A stretch of DNA of 64,000 bases, from positions 108,785 to 172,784 of the forward strand of contig CAZKTN010000001.1 in the NCBI GenBank assembly GCA_964555705.1, in the 5' to 3' direction. The notes under the pieces were generated by a model that searched no databases, had not been told where the DNA came from, and saw nothing but the letters and a program-made list of their open reading frames with translations. This document shows, one piece after another, positions 7,074-16,135 of this stretch; position 1 is the stretch's first letter; every line of letters begins with the position of its first letter. Made by a program: the position numbers and the translations under genes. The DNA is from ZLKRG44 sp964555705. GTDB lineage: Bacteria > Planctomycetota > Phycisphaerae > Phycisphaerales > SM1A02.

Positions 7074-8956
7074 TCGTCAACGGCTGAGCCGTGCTCGGTG
7101 GTGCGTGCCGGCATGCCCGCATCCACGTGGTTGCGGTCTCCAGCTGACTGGCTCGTCACAAGACGCTGGTACGTCGAGCAGCGCGAGAGCAGCTCGCCGT
7201 GCTGGCCCGAGTCGACGACACGTCCTCCATCCATGACGATGATCCGGTCGGCCGCGAGCATCGTGGAGAGCCGATGCGCCACCGTGATCACGGTGCACTG
7301 CCTGCTGATGGACGTCACAGCGCGGCTGATCTGCTCCTCGCTCTCGCCATCGACCTGGCTGGTTGCCTCGTCGAGGATCAGGATCGACGGGTTGCGCAGC
7401 AGCGCGCGCGCGATCGCGAGCCTCTGGCGCTGCCCGCCCGAGAGCGACGCGCCCTGCTCGGACACCACGGTGTCGTACCCCTCAGGCAGGCGCGAGATGA
7501 AGTCGTGCGCGAGCGCGCGCGATGCGGCGGCCACCACATCGTCACGGGCGACCCCTCCCTTGCCGAGCGTGATGTTCTCGGCGATCGAGGCGCGAAGCAC
7601 CATCGGCTCCTGAGTGACGACCCCCATCTGCTCGCGCAGGCTCCGCACGTTGCACCCGCGAATGTCGGTGCCGTCGAGCGCGATCGTTCCCGAGTCCGGA
7701 TCCGCGACGCGCGTGAGCAGCGCGAGCAGCGTGGTCTTGCCGCAGCCGTTCGGGCCGACGATCGCGACGCGCTCGCCGGCGCGGATCTCGAGCGAGAGCC
7801 CCGACACGGCCGGATGCTCGGCGCCTGGGTACGTGAAGGCGATGCCGTCGAAGGCGATCGAGGACCGCACCCGCGCGATGTCGGGCAGCCGCCGCGACTG
7901 CGCGCTCTCCTCCAGGTCGAGCGAGAAGAGCTCCATCAGCCTCTCGGCGGGCGCCTCAGCGGCCTGGATGTCGCTGATCATCGCCGTCACGGGCTTTAGC
8001 GAGCCCGACGCCACCGCAAGCGAGCCGAGCGCGAGCACGAAGTCGTCGAACGTGAGCTTGCCGTCGATGATCTCGCTCGCCGCCAGCAGCGCAAGCCCCA
8101 TCACCACAACGAGCGCAAGCAGCTCGATGAGCGGCGACGCAAGCGCGCGCGCCATCCGCACACGCAACTCCTGGCGCACCACAGAGTCGTTGGACCGGTT
8201 GAACCGGCGCAGCATCACGCGCTCCGCCGTCGCCGTCTTCACTGCACGCAGGCCCTGCAGCGACTCCGTCGTCACGCGGAGCAGCCCCTCCTGCTCCTTG
8301 AGGGATCCCTTGATGCCACCCCGGATCTGCTTGCCGAGCTTGCGCAGCACAATCGCCATCGCAGGACCAACGATGAGGCACACCACGCAGATCCGCCAGT
8401 CGAACCAGATCGCCGCGGCGAGCGCCGTGACTCCCTTCGTGAGCTGCGCGACGGCGCGGCCGGTGAGGATCGACAGGCCTCCCTGCAGCGCGGAGCAGTC
8501 GTTGATGATGCGCGTCGTGAACTCCGATGCCCCACGCCTGACGACGGAGAGCAGGGGCAGTCGTATGGCGTGGCGGAATGCCTCGAGCCGCACCTCGGCC
8601 ACCAGCCGCGTGCACAGCGAGAGCGACAGGTACTGGTGCAGGAAGTTTGCCGTCGCACCGAAGATCGTGAGCGCGAAGAGGCCGCCGAGGACTACGGCCA
8701 CTCCGGCCAGCCTGTCCTCCGGAATCATCTGCACGACCTCGGGCGAGATCGGGAGCCAGGGGTGCTCCGCAACCTTCGACTCCACCAGCGACCGTAGCGA
8801 CGACGACTCTCCCAGGATGAGCTGCAGGATTGGTCCGAGGCTCAGCAGGCCCGCCCCGAGCCCGCCTGCCGAGATGAACGCGAGGCCAAGCGCCGCAGCG
8901 CAGGCCAGCGGCCTCTTGAGAAGCCGCTTCGCGAAGATCCAGAAGGCTGACGACAT
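6995..8956 (-). CDS. ABC exporter, fused membrane and ATPase domains (MsbA/multidrug type)
   Basis: The product is a 653-aa half-transporter that works as a homodimer. Residues about 1-330 form the membrane domain, with an unusually long periplasmic loop after helix 1 (about 45-90). The ATPase domain follows: Walker A VGPNGCGKTTL, Q-loop VVTQEPMV, signature LSGGQRQRLAIARAL, Walker B ILILDEATSQVD and H-loop VAHRLS. Lipid or drug export is the usual role; the substrate is unknown. The last 50 residues (…RNHVDAGMPARTT…) are low-complexity and lie antisense to the neighbouring gene, so this tail is probably a recent extension. Confidence 0.9.
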   Translation of the reverse strand: MSSAFWIFAKRLLKRPLACAAALGLAFISAGGLGAGLLSLGPILQLILGESSSLRSLVESKVAEHPWLPISPEVVQMIPEDRLAGVAVVLGGLFALTIFGATANFLHQYLSLSLCTRLVAEVRLEAFRHAIRLPLLSVVRRGASEFTTRIINDCSALQGGLSILTGRAVAQLTKGVTALAAAIWFDWRICVVCLIVGPAMAIVLRKLGKQIRGGIKGSLKEQEGLLRVTTESLQGLRAVKTATAERVMLRRFNRSNDSVVRQELRVRMARALASPLIELLALVVVMGLALLAASEIIDGKLTFDDFVLALGSLAVASGSLKPVTAMISDIQAAEAPAERLMELFSLDLEESAQSRRLPDIARVRSSIAFDGIAFTYPGAEHPAVSGLSLEIRAGERVAIVGPNGCGKTTLLALLTRVADPDSGTIALDGTDIRGCNVRSLREQMGVVTQEPMVLRASIAENITLGKGGVARDDVVAAASRALAHDFISRLPEGYDTVVSEQGASLSGGQRQRLAIARALLRNPSILILDEATSQVDGESEEQISRAVTSISRQCTVITVAHRLSTMLAADRIIVMDGGRVVDSGQHGELLSRCSTYQRLVTSQSAGDRNHVDAGMPARTTEHGSAVDDQGIVDAGVVGAVAGAAAGRGGVAGA

Positions 8957-8968
8957 GCGCGTGAGCCC

Positions 8969-8974
8969 AGTCTA
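8969..8974 (-). promoter_or_regulatory. -10 element for the ABC exporter gene
   Basis: Minus-strand TAGACT ends 12 bases before the ATG at 8956, predicting a leader of about 6 bases. The element lies in the short spacer after the aroA stop. Confidence 0.45.
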
Positions 8975-8984
8975 TCGGCGAACG

Positions 8985-10492
8985 TCAGGATCCCACGCCA
9001 CAGAGGCCACTCAGGTCGCTCCAGAATCCCGGATAGCTCTTGCCGACGCAGCCGGGGTCCATCACCGAGACTCCNNNNNNNNNNNNNNNNNNNNNNNNNN
9101 NNNNNNNNNNNNNNNNNNNNNNNNNNNNNNNNNNNNNNNNNNNNNNNNNNNNNNNNNNNNNNNNNNNNNNNNNNTCCAGAATCCCGGATAGCTCTTGCCG
9201 ACGCAGCCGGGGTCCATCACCGAGACTCCGGGCCGCGCCACACCAAGCGCCGCGAAGCTCATCGCCACGCGATGGTCGCCGTGGGAGTCGACCGTCACGG
9301 GCCGCCCATGCATGCCCGAGGGGTCGACCGTGATCGTCGAGTCGGTCGTCGACACGGCGCATCCGAACTTGGCAAGCTCGGTGGCAAGCGCCGCAACACG
9401 GTTCGACTCCTTCACGCGAAGCGTCTCGAGTCCGCGGATCCTCGTGGTGCCCCGCGCAAGCGCAGAGATCGCGCACACGCTGAGCGCACCGTCAGGCCAC
9501 CTGCTTCCGTCGAGGTCGATGCCTCGAAGCTGGTCAGTGCCCTCGATGCCGATGCCGCCGGGAACCGTGATCTCGCGGGCACCCATCGCAACGAGCGCGG
9601 CAATGCATGCGGTGTCCGGCTGCCGTGAGGTGCGGGGCAATCCGCGGATCGTCGCACGCGCATCTCGGATCGCGGCGGCGGCGGCAAGGAAGTACACCGC
9701 GCTGCTTGCGTCGGGCTCGACCGCCACGTCCGCCCCGGCAACCCGGTACGGATCGATGCGCACACGCGACAGGCGGCCGAGCGCATCGCGCTCCACAGAC
9801 ACGGGCACGCCGAACCTGCGCATCGTGTCGATCGTCAGCTCGACGTACGACGCGCTCGTGGGGGCATCTTGCATGACGAGATCGATGCCATGCTGCGTCC
9901 ACGGCGCCATCAGCAGCAGCGCACTCAGGAACTGGCTCGACGCGGTGCGCGCGGCCACGACGGTCCCGCCCCGCACAATGCCTCCGCCGCCGACCTCGAT
10001 CGGCAGGCGACCCTCGGCCTCGACGTACTGCACACGCGCACCTGCAGCGCGAAGGAGATCCACGCCTTCGGCGACCGGACGTTCGCGCAGCCGTGCGCTC
10101 CCGTCCACGAGCACGGGCGACTGCGACAGTGCGCCAACCGCAAGCATGAACCGCGCGGGCGCTCCACCGTCGCCGAGATGCACGCGGCATCCGCCTGCAG
10201 GTGACCCGCACGTGCCGCGCACAGACACGGAATCGCTCTCCCACGCTGCGCGCGCACCCGCCGCGCACAGCGCATCGAGGAACAGGTCGGGATCGCGTGC
10301 ACGGAGCGGCCGCACAATGCGCGATGTGCCGTCCGCGAGTGCGGCGAGCGCATACATGCGGTTCGTCTCGCTCTTGGATCCCGGGGGCACGACCTCGACC
10401 GCGAACGCGCGCCGGGCCGGCATCACCGGACAGGGATCAGGCAGCGATGAGGCGCAGGAATCGGTGCCGCGCGCGGCGGCTGGCTCGATCAT
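8985..10492 (-). CDS. aroA: 3-phosphoshikimate 1-carboxyvinyltransferase (EPSP synthase), interrupted by assembly gap
   Basis: This shikimate-pathway enzyme joins PEP to shikimate-3-phosphate. Motifs are VPPGSKSETNRMY near the N-terminus, LGDGGAPARFML, RVKESNRVAALATEL and SHGDHRVAMSFA near the C-terminus. The frame breaks at the artefactual gap. Removing 155 bases joins GVSVMDPGCVGKSYPGFW to SDLSGLCGVGS and restores one intact protein. ATG 10492 overlaps the groES stop by 4 bases (450 aa). ATG 10423 (MPARRAFAVE) gives 427 aa, closer to the usual family length. It is not a pseudogene. Confidence 0.93.
9020..9229. other. Assembly gap 2: 100 N flanked by identical 55-base ends (artefact), inside aroA
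   Basis: Bases 9020-9074 and 9175-9229 are identical around the N run 9075-9174. The 155 extra bases are not a multiple of three, so they shift the aroA frame. Collapsing them restores it. Confidence 0.93.
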
Positions 10493-10818
10493 GGCTGCGT
10501 GGCACGGCGGAACACCGCGACCACATCCTCGACGGGGACCACGAACAGCCTGTTCTCGCCCTCGAAGTCGACGGGAATGGCGTGCCGCGGGTTGAACAGC
10601 ACGCGGTCGTACTGGGCCACCGGATAGTTCGAGTCGCTGGCCACCTGCGCACTGATGGCCACGATGCGTCCGGTCAGCGTCGGGATCTCCATCTTGTCAG
10701 GGAGGTGGATGCCGACCTTGGTGACCTTCTTGTCCTCGTCCTTGCGGATGAGGACGCGCTTGCCCACAGGCTCGACGATCTCGAGCTTGCCGGTGCCGCT
10801 GTGAGCCGGGCGTGCCAT
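10489..10818 (-). CDS. groES: GroES-type co-chaperonin
   Basis: The product has 109 aa, GroES-sized. It carries the Cpn10 fold features KLEIVEPVGKRVLIRKDE, IPTLTGRIVAIS, VAQYDRVLFNPRHAIPVDFEGENRLFVVPVEDVVAVF. The mobile-loop region (KVGIHLPDKMEIP) keeps the KT..GI..P pattern in degenerate form. It caps GroEL in cytoplasmic protein folding. No groEL is adjacent, and the downstream neighbour is aroA. The typical GroES ending is diverged, so this may be one of several paralogues. A TATCAT -10 predicts a 4-base leader before ATG 10818. Confidence 0.82.
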   Translation of the reverse strand: MARPAHSGTGKLEIVEPVGKRVLIRKDEDKKVTKVGIHLPDKMEIPTLTGRIVAISAQVASDSNYPVAQYDRVLFNPRHAIPVDFEGENRLFVVPVEDVVAVFRRATQP

Positions 10819-10828
10819 AAGGGGTCGG

Positions 10829-10864
10829 ATGATAGCCCCGCGCGACACGCCCACGCTGTACAAC
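10829..10864. promoter_or_regulatory. Divergent -10 elements for groES (minus) and apt (plus)
   Basis: Minus-strand TATCAT (10829-10834) is placed for a 4-base leader to groES. Plus-strand TACAAC (10859-10864) sets +1 exactly on the A of the apt ATG at 10871. Confidence 0.5.
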
Positions 10865-10870
10865 ACTGGC

Positions 10871-11389
10871 ATGCTCGAGAGCCTGAAGCGACTGGTGCGC
10901 GACATCCCCGACTTCCCCAAGCCCGGGATCGTCTTCAAGGACATCACTCCCCTGCTTGCGGATCGCTCGGCGCTTGCCCTTGCCGTCGAGTGCATGGCGC
11001 AGCCATGGCGCTCGTCTGGGGTGGATGTCGTGGTGGGTCCGGAGAGCCGCGGCTTCATCTTCGGGACCGCGCTTGCCACAGCCCTCAACGCAGGCTTCGT
11101 GCCGGTGCGCAAGCCAGGCAAGCTGCCCTCACGGACCAGATCGGTCACCTACGACCTCGAGTACGGCACCGACACCCTTCAGGTCCACGCTGATGCGGTG
11201 AGCCGCGGCACACGTGTGCTGCTCGTGGACGACCTGCTCGCGACGGGCGGGACCCTCGCCGCGAGCGCATCGCTCGTGCGCGACATGGGCGCCGAGTGCG
11301 TCGGCGCGAGCGTCTTCATCGAGCTGACCGGACTGTCAGGGCGCGAACGGCTCGTGCCCCTGCGCATCACGAGCGTGCTGACGTTCTGA
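10871..11389 (+). CDS. apt: Adenine phosphoribosyltransferase
   Basis: This enzyme salvages adenine to AMP using PRPP in the cytoplasm. It has 172 residues, the normal APT size. The N-terminus is LVRDIPDFPKPGIVFKDITPLL. VVGPESRGFIFGTALA marks the substrate region, PVRKPGKLP follows, and the PRPP-binding loop is VLLVDDLLATGGTL. ATG 10871 was chosen because family members start just before the R-D-I-P-D-F-P-K-P-G block and because the -10 points to this A as the first transcribed base. Confidence 0.95.
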   Translation: MLESLKRLVRDIPDFPKPGIVFKDITPLLADRSALALAVECMAQPWRSSGVDVVVGPESRGFIFGTALATALNAGFVPVRKPGKLPSRTRSVTYDLEYGTDTLQVHADAVSRGTRVLLVDDLLATGGTLAASASLVRDMGAECVGASVFIELTGLSGRERLVPLRITSVLTF

Positions 11390-11458
11390 CTCTGGGGGCC
11401 TGGACGAGCGCAAGGGCCTCGCCTGCCGCCGCGCGGCGCCTGCGGGCGCCCGAGGCTC

Positions 11459-11599
11459 TCAATTCGTCGGCGCGGGGTTGCTCGCGGGCGGCTCGCAGAA
11501 CACGGGCGTGCCCGCGGCAAACATCACCACCAGGAAGACCGCGACCACCGCGACGACAATGCCGACCAGCTTTCCAGTGTTGCTTCCGCGTGCCATCAT
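11459..11599 (-). CDS. 46-aa single-helix membrane peptide
   Basis: This short open frame begins MMARGSNTGKLVGIVV. A continuous membrane helix spans about residues 11-29 (LVGIVVAVVAVFLVVMFAA), and a short outer tail carries one Cys (TPVFCEPPASNPAPTN). A good Shine-Dalgarno (AAAGGA) lies 5-7 bases before the tandem ATGs (11599, 11596), and TATGCT is a fitting -10 for a leader of about 12 bases. RBS, promoter and clean topology argue that it is a real gene. Function is unknown. It lies convergent to apt and divergent from hppD. Confidence 0.65.
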   Translation of the reverse strand: MMARGSNTGKLVGIVVAVVAVFLVVMFAAGTPVFCEPPASNPAPTN

Positions 11600-11644
11600 G
11601 TTCCTTTCGAGGGCGCGAGCATACTGCCGGATGCGGAGTTTCCC

Positions 11645-11650
11645 TAGAAT
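11645..11650 (+). promoter_or_regulatory. Leaderless -10 element for hppD
   Basis: TAGAAT is followed by six bases and then the ATG at 11657, so +1 is predicted on the A of the start codon. Confidence 0.6.
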
Positions 11651-11656
11651 GGGCGC

Positions 11657-12859
11657 ATGTCGACCATTTCACCCGCCACCGCAGCGTCAGCCTCGAGCTC
11701 GACCGATCCGCTCGCCCTCATCGACGTCGATCACGTCCGCTTCTACGTGGGCAACGCCAAGCAGGCCGCGTTCTTCTACGCGAGCGCCTTCGGGTTCGAG
11801 GTGGCGCAGATCTCCGACCTCACGACAGGCTCGCGGGAGAGCGCCTCGTACCTGCTGACGCAGGGCAACATCCGCATCCTGCTCGAGACGCCGCTCAACA
11901 AGAGCCACCCGGCGGCCGACGAGGTCCGCAGGTACGGCGACGGCGTGAAGGACATCGCGCTCACGGTCTTTGACGCGGAGAAGGCGTGGAAGCAGGCGAT
12001 CGCCAACGGCGGCACGAGCGCCTACGAGCCGCGCACGATCAGCGACGCCAACGGCTCCGTCACAATGGCCGGCATCCAGTCCTACGGTCGCGCGGTGCAC
12101 ACCTTTGTGTCGCGCACCGGCGCCTACGACCTTCCCAAGGTCAAGCAGGGTGCCATGTTCGCGCCTGGCTTCCGAGCCATGGGCCCCTTCGCGCTCAACG
12201 ACTACAACCGGAAGAACCCCTGCGGCCTCAAGTTCGTCGACCACTGCGTCGGCAACGTCGAGGAAGGCAAGATGAACTACTGGGTGGACTGGTACGAGAG
12301 CGTCATGGGCTTCAAGATGTTCAAGCACTTCGACGACAAGGACATCGCCACCGAGTACTCGGCGCTGATGTCGAAGGTGATGGCCTCCGGCAACCACCTC
12401 ATCAAGATGCCCATCAACGAGCCCGCACAGGGCAAGAAGAAGAGCCAGATCCAGGAGTACCTCGAGTGGCACGACATGGCGCCAGGTGTGCAGCACCTTG
12501 CGCTGCGCACCGATGACGAGCTTCACAGCGTCGCCGAGCTGCGCCGCCGTGGCGTCGACTTCCTGGCGATTCCTGATGCCTACTACGACAGCGTGTGGGC
12601 GCGCGTGGACAAGATGCTCACCGAGCACGGCCACCCCTCCGTCAAGGAGGACCACCAGAGGGTGCGGGACCTCGGCATCCTGGTCGATGCCGACGACGAG
12701 GGCTACCTCCTGCAGCTCTTCACCAGGCCGCTGCAGGACCGGCCGACGCTCTTCTTCGAGATCATCTGCCGCCGCGGGAGCCAGAGCTTCGGCAAGGGCA
12801 ACTTCAAGGCGCTCTTCGAGTCGCTCGAGACGGAGCAGGCGCGCCGCGGCAACCTCTGA
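11657..12859 (+). CDS. hppD: 4-hydroxyphenylpyruvate dioxygenase
   Basis: This Fe(II) enzyme turns 4-hydroxyphenylpyruvate into homogentisate, the second step of tyrosine breakdown. The protein has 400 aa in two vicinal-oxygen-chelate halves. The expected iron ligands are His-196 (FVDHCVGN), His-280 (GVQHLAL) and Glu-368 (LFFEII). The C-terminus GSQSFGKGNFKALFESLE with QARRGNL is characteristic of HPPD and separates it from hydroxymandelate synthase. hmgA and fahA lie within 8 kb, giving most of the homogentisate pathway. Confidence 0.96.
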   Translation: MSTISPATAASASSSTDPLALIDVDHVRFYVGNAKQAAFFYASAFGFEVAQISDLTTGSRESASYLLTQGNIRILLETPLNKSHPAADEVRRYGDGVKDIALTVFDAEKAWKQAIANGGTSAYEPRTISDANGSVTMAGIQSYGRAVHTFVSRTGAYDLPKVKQGAMFAPGFRAMGPFALNDYNRKNPCGLKFVDHCVGNVEEGKMNYWVDWYESVMGFKMFKHFDDKDIATEYSALMSKVMASGNHLIKMPINEPAQGKKKSQIQEYLEWHDMAPGVQHLALRTDDELHSVAELRRRGVDFLAIPDAYYDSVWARVDKMLTEHGHPSVKEDHQRVRDLGILVDADDEGYLLQLFTRPLQDRPTLFFEIICRRGSQSFGKGNFKALFESLETEQARRGNL

Positions 12860-12883
12860 CGCCGCACGCGCCCGGTCCAACGC

Positions 12884-15433
12884 GTGACAGCCGAAGAGTC
12901 CCCAGATGCGACAGTGACCCCTAAGCGCCGCAGCCGCGCGTGGGTGTGGATTGCGTCCGCGGCGATCCTGGTGCTTGCGCCTGCCGGATGGCTCGGGGCC
13001 GAGTATGCGCTCGACCTCGAGGAGATGGCCGGCATCCGCGCGCAGATCGACGGCGTCCGAGAGCTCATCGAGCGAACCGCAGGAGAACCCACGGACGCCG
13101 GAGAGGCATCCGCATGCGACCGCGCCGGCGAGCGGCTCTCCATGCTCGCGTCGCCGCCCTGGTGGCGCCATGTCGCGTTCTCCCTGCTTGAGGAGCAGCA
13201 GGCGGAGGCCGCCTCGCGGAGGCTCGCCGAGATGCGGCAGCGTGCAGCCGAGCGGCGCGCCAACCGTGCATGGTGGACCGAGCAGTCCGCGGCACTTGAT
13301 GCGGCGCTTGCCGCCGAGGACCGCACCATCCCCGACCTGTTCGCGCTCCGCGACGGCGTGGAGTCGAGCCAGCCCCCGCACCCCAATGCGGGAGGGCTCG
13401 CGCCCGATGCGCGCTCGGCGGCGGTTGCACGGATTGACGCGGACGCGGCAGCGCTCACCGAGGCACAGGATCGCCTCCTGCGGGAGTTCGTGGCGACGGC
13501 GGATCGGGTGGCGCAGGCCACAGATGAGGCGGCTCTCGATGCCGCGCTCGCGACCGCTCCGGGTCCTGACGCACGGGACCTCAATCCCCCCGAGCTCGAC
13601 GACGTGCGCGGACGGCTCAGCGCGCGTGCAGAGGCCATTCGTGCGGAGTTCGCGTTCCGACGGGCCCTCGAGGCATCAGTGGCGGGCGCACTGTCGAGAG
13701 CGCTCGCGCTCGAACCCGAGTCCTCCGGCGCCAGTGACGCCGCATCCATCGTCACATCGATCGAGGCCATCGCGGTGCCCGAAGGTCCGAGGTACGCGGG
13801 CCTCGCCGACGCGAAGGCGCAGGCGCTTGAAGCCGCACAGCGAAGAGTCGCGCTCCTCGAGGCCCGTGACCGCGACCGTGCCTGGCTCGACGAGGTCGCT
13901 GCAGCGGTTCCTGCGGCCAACTCGGCACGTGATGCGCAGGCGCTCCTTGACAGGCTCGCGGAGGATCCGCCGGGAGGATGCGGGCTCGAGTCGATCGCCC
14001 GGCGAACGCAGGAGATCAGCGCGGCGCTCAAGTCGAAGCTGCAGGCGCGCCGCGACCGTTCGAGGGCCTGGAGGGAGGACCTCGCAGGCGCGGTCGACAC
14101 GATGGTCGCCGCGCGCTCTCTGCAGGGCTACGCGGCATCGGCAGAACGGGTCGATGCGCTGCTCACGCTCGGTGCCAGCGACCCATCGTCGTCCGAGGAC
14201 GCGCAGGCCGAGCGCGCAGCCCGCACCGCGCAGCGCGCCACGGCGATGCGGCTCGTGCGGCAGGAGCTCGCCCCAGTGGCGGCAGCCGTGAGCGCGCTCA
14301 CGGATCCGCGGCAGCTTCCCCCTGACGTGGCTGCGGCGCTCGACCCCGCGTCGCCGCTTGCCTCCATCGAGGAGGCGAAGGAACCGATTGCCGAGATCCG
14401 GAGGAGGCTCGATGCCCGGCTCGCCGAGTACGAGGCTTTCGACGGCGCGATCGACCGCGCGCGCCGTGCCATGGACGGAGGCGACCTGTGCGCTGCGGCC
14501 GAGGCGCTGGCGGACGCATCGCCCCGCACTGCCGAGCAGGAGTGGATCCGCACTGACCTTCGCGGCGCGATCGGGGAGCTTGCCGTGGAGACCGTCGAGT
14601 CGCTCGTGCTCGGCGAGGGCTCGCTCGGGCCCGGCAGCATGAGCCGCCTCGAGCGGATTGTCCAGTGCGATGCGCTTGCCGAGTGCGCCCCGGATGCGTC
14701 ACGCATGGCCCAGCGCGTGTGGGCGGATGTGCGGCTGGACGCGGACCGCATGCTGTGGGAGGACTGCCGGCGCACTGCGATTGCAGCGCTTGAGCGCCGG
14801 GATGCCGCGACCTACCTCGGTGCCCTCTCTCGCTACCTCGCGACCTCCGGCGCCATGCGCGATGCCGCAGACTCGGCGCGCGTGGCGTTCGCGGTGCCGG
14901 TCGCGAGCGTGATCGCCTCGGAGTTCCAGTGGGGCTCGGCGACGTGCCCGGCCATCGACGCGATCACCGACATCGCCGTGACGGTCGATGGCGACACCTG
15001 GTCGGGACCGATACCGACAGGCTCACCCGCCAGGATCGTTCGCCTCTCGCACGAGTGGACTGTGCGGTCTGGCGCCGACACGGTGCTGGTGTCGGCGAGC
15101 GGCATCTCCCCTTGCGACGAACCGCAGCCGTTCGCAGGTGTCGGGGAGATCGCACTCAATGACCGAAGGTTCGGCGCTGTCCTGAGAGTCCGTTGCCCGT
15201 CAGTCGGCTCCGGCGAGGGCTCCGGTGCGCACGACCTCGCGCTCAAGGTGACGCCGTCGGTGGAGTGGCTCGCCGCGCTCAGGCTGCCGGTGTGGCGCGT
15301 TGCGGATGAGCAGCCCGCTGGAGCGCAGGTCGCAAGCGATGAGCGGCAGGAAGTGCAGCCGGAGATGGCGCCGCGTCCGGAGTCGGAAGAGCCGCCCGTC
15401 AGCGAGCCCATGCCGGAAGAGGTGCCTCGATGA
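12884..15433 (+). CDS. Large membrane-anchored Ala/Glu-rich coiled-coil protein
   Basis: No family was recognised. The 849-aa protein has a GTG start, 24 bases after hppD. A basic cytoplasmic N-tail (PKRRSRAWVW) precedes one helix (about 20-40). About 600 residues of Ala/Arg/Glu-rich repetitive helix then form a probable long extracytoplasmic coiled coil. Residues about 660-800 are less charged and beta-like, with four Cys (SATCPAID, SPCDEP, VRCPS). A Pro/Glu tail ends the protein. The form suggests an envelope-spanning structural or tether protein. Its 3' end overlaps the convergent rluA-type gene by 35 bases. Confidence 0.75.
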   Translation: MTAEESPDATVTPKRRSRAWVWIASAAILVLAPAGWLGAEYALDLEEMAGIRAQIDGVRELIERTAGEPTDAGEASACDRAGERLSMLASPPWWRHVAFSLLEEQQAEAASRRLAEMRQRAAERRANRAWWTEQSAALDAALAAEDRTIPDLFALRDGVESSQPPHPNAGGLAPDARSAAVARIDADAAALTEAQDRLLREFVATADRVAQATDEAALDAALATAPGPDARDLNPPELDDVRGRLSARAEAIRAEFAFRRALEASVAGALSRALALEPESSGASDAASIVTSIEAIAVPEGPRYAGLADAKAQALEAAQRRVALLEARDRDRAWLDEVAAAVPAANSARDAQALLDRLAEDPPGGCGLESIARRTQEISAALKSKLQARRDRSRAWREDLAGAVDTMVAARSLQGYAASAERVDALLTLGASDPSSSEDAQAERAARTAQRATAMRLVRQELAPVAAAVSALTDPRQLPPDVAAALDPASPLASIEEAKEPIAEIRRRLDARLAEYEAFDGAIDRARRAMDGGDLCAAAEALADASPRTAEQEWIRTDLRGAIGELAVETVESLVLGEGSLGPGSMSRLERIVQCDALAECAPDASRMAQRVWADVRLDADRMLWEDCRRTAIAALERRDAATYLGALSRYLATSGAMRDAADSARVAFAVPVASVIASEFQWGSATCPAIDAITDIAVTVDGDTWSGPIPTGSPARIVRLSHEWTVRSGADTVLVSASGISPCDEPQPFAGVGEIALNDRRFGAVLRVRCPSVGSGEGSGAHDLALKVTPSVEWLAALRLPVWRVADEQPAGAQVASDERQEVQPEMAPRPESEEPPVSEPMPEEVPR

Positions 15434-16085
15434 GCACGCCGTCCACCTCAATCCGCGTGGCGTGAAGCGCCGGCCGGTCCGAGCCCCGCTCTGCGAGGCG
15501 AGGCCCGCCGTACAGGGCATCGCCCGCGAGGGGATGGCCAATCGCTGCGAAACCCGCACGGATCTGGTGCCTTCGCCCTGGGCCGACGAGCTCAACCTCG
15601 AGGAGGTCGAGCTGGACCGAACCCGCGCCCGACGACACGCTGCCCACGATCCGCCAGCTGCACGTGCCGCGCGTTCGCGCATCGCCTTCGCGCGTCGCGG
15701 TGACCTTCGCGGACCCGCTGTAGCGGCTCCCGAAGTGCATCGTCCATTCGCCCTGCTCGCGGAGTCCTGTCAGCGCAAGCGCGGTGTACCACTTGCGCAG
15801 CGCATGCGACGATCCGCCGCCGAAGGCCTCACGCAGCGATCCGCGCGACTCCGGATCGGATGCTGCAAGCAGGCACCCGCCTGTCCACTTGTCGAGCCGG
15901 TGCACGAGACCGCACTCCTCAAGATGCGCACATGCAGGCTCGTGCCCGCGCAGCCACGACTGCACTGTGGGGCTCCCGTCGCTCTCGCGCGCATCGACGC
16001 TGTGCCATCCCTCGGGCTTGTCGATGCACATCCACCTCGAGCCCCGGTGAAGCACAGCGGGAGATGCGGCACCGGCGTCGGCCAT
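15399..16085 (-). CDS. RluA-family pseudouridine synthase
   Basis: The family isomerises specific uridines of rRNA or tRNA to pseudouridine. The protein has 228 aa. The catalytic motif is HRLDKWTGG with Asp-65, preceded by CIDKPEGWHSVDA, and GRRHQIRAGFAAIGHPLAGDALYGG is the conserved C-terminal block. No S4 domain is present, so it is a short RluA/RluC-like member and the target site cannot be told. ATG 16085 was chosen because TACCGT predicts a 1-base leader and the upstream in-frame codons run into the divergent hmgA promoter. Confidence 0.9.
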   Translation of the reverse strand: MADAGAASPAVLHRGSRWMCIDKPEGWHSVDARESDGSPTVQSWLRGHEPACAHLEECGLVHRLDKWTGGCLLAASDPESRGSLREAFGGGSSHALRKWYTALALTGLREQGEWTMHFGSRYSGSAKVTATREGDARTRGTCSWRIVGSVSSGAGSVQLDLLEVELVGPGRRHQIRAGFAAIGHPLAGDALYGGPRLAERGSDRPALHATRIEVDGVLIEAPLPAWAR

Positions 16086-16092
16086 GCCGCCA

Positions 16093-16127
16093 ACGGTAGC
16101 CGAGCGGACCGGGCGCAGGCGTACAAT
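16093..16127. promoter_or_regulatory. Divergent -10 elements for the pseudouridine synthase (minus) and hmgA (plus)
   Basis: Minus-strand TACCGT (16093-16098) predicts a 1-base leader to ATG 16085. Plus-strand TACAAT (16122-16127) predicts a 2-base leader to the hmgA ATG at 16136. Confidence 0.6.
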
Positions 16128-16135
16128 CCCAGCCC

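Noticed and set aside
8985..9229. Broken or duplicated C-terminus of aroA suggesting a pseudogene
   Set aside because: The break coincides with the artefactual gap. Removing one 55-base copy and the N run restores the frame and full length.
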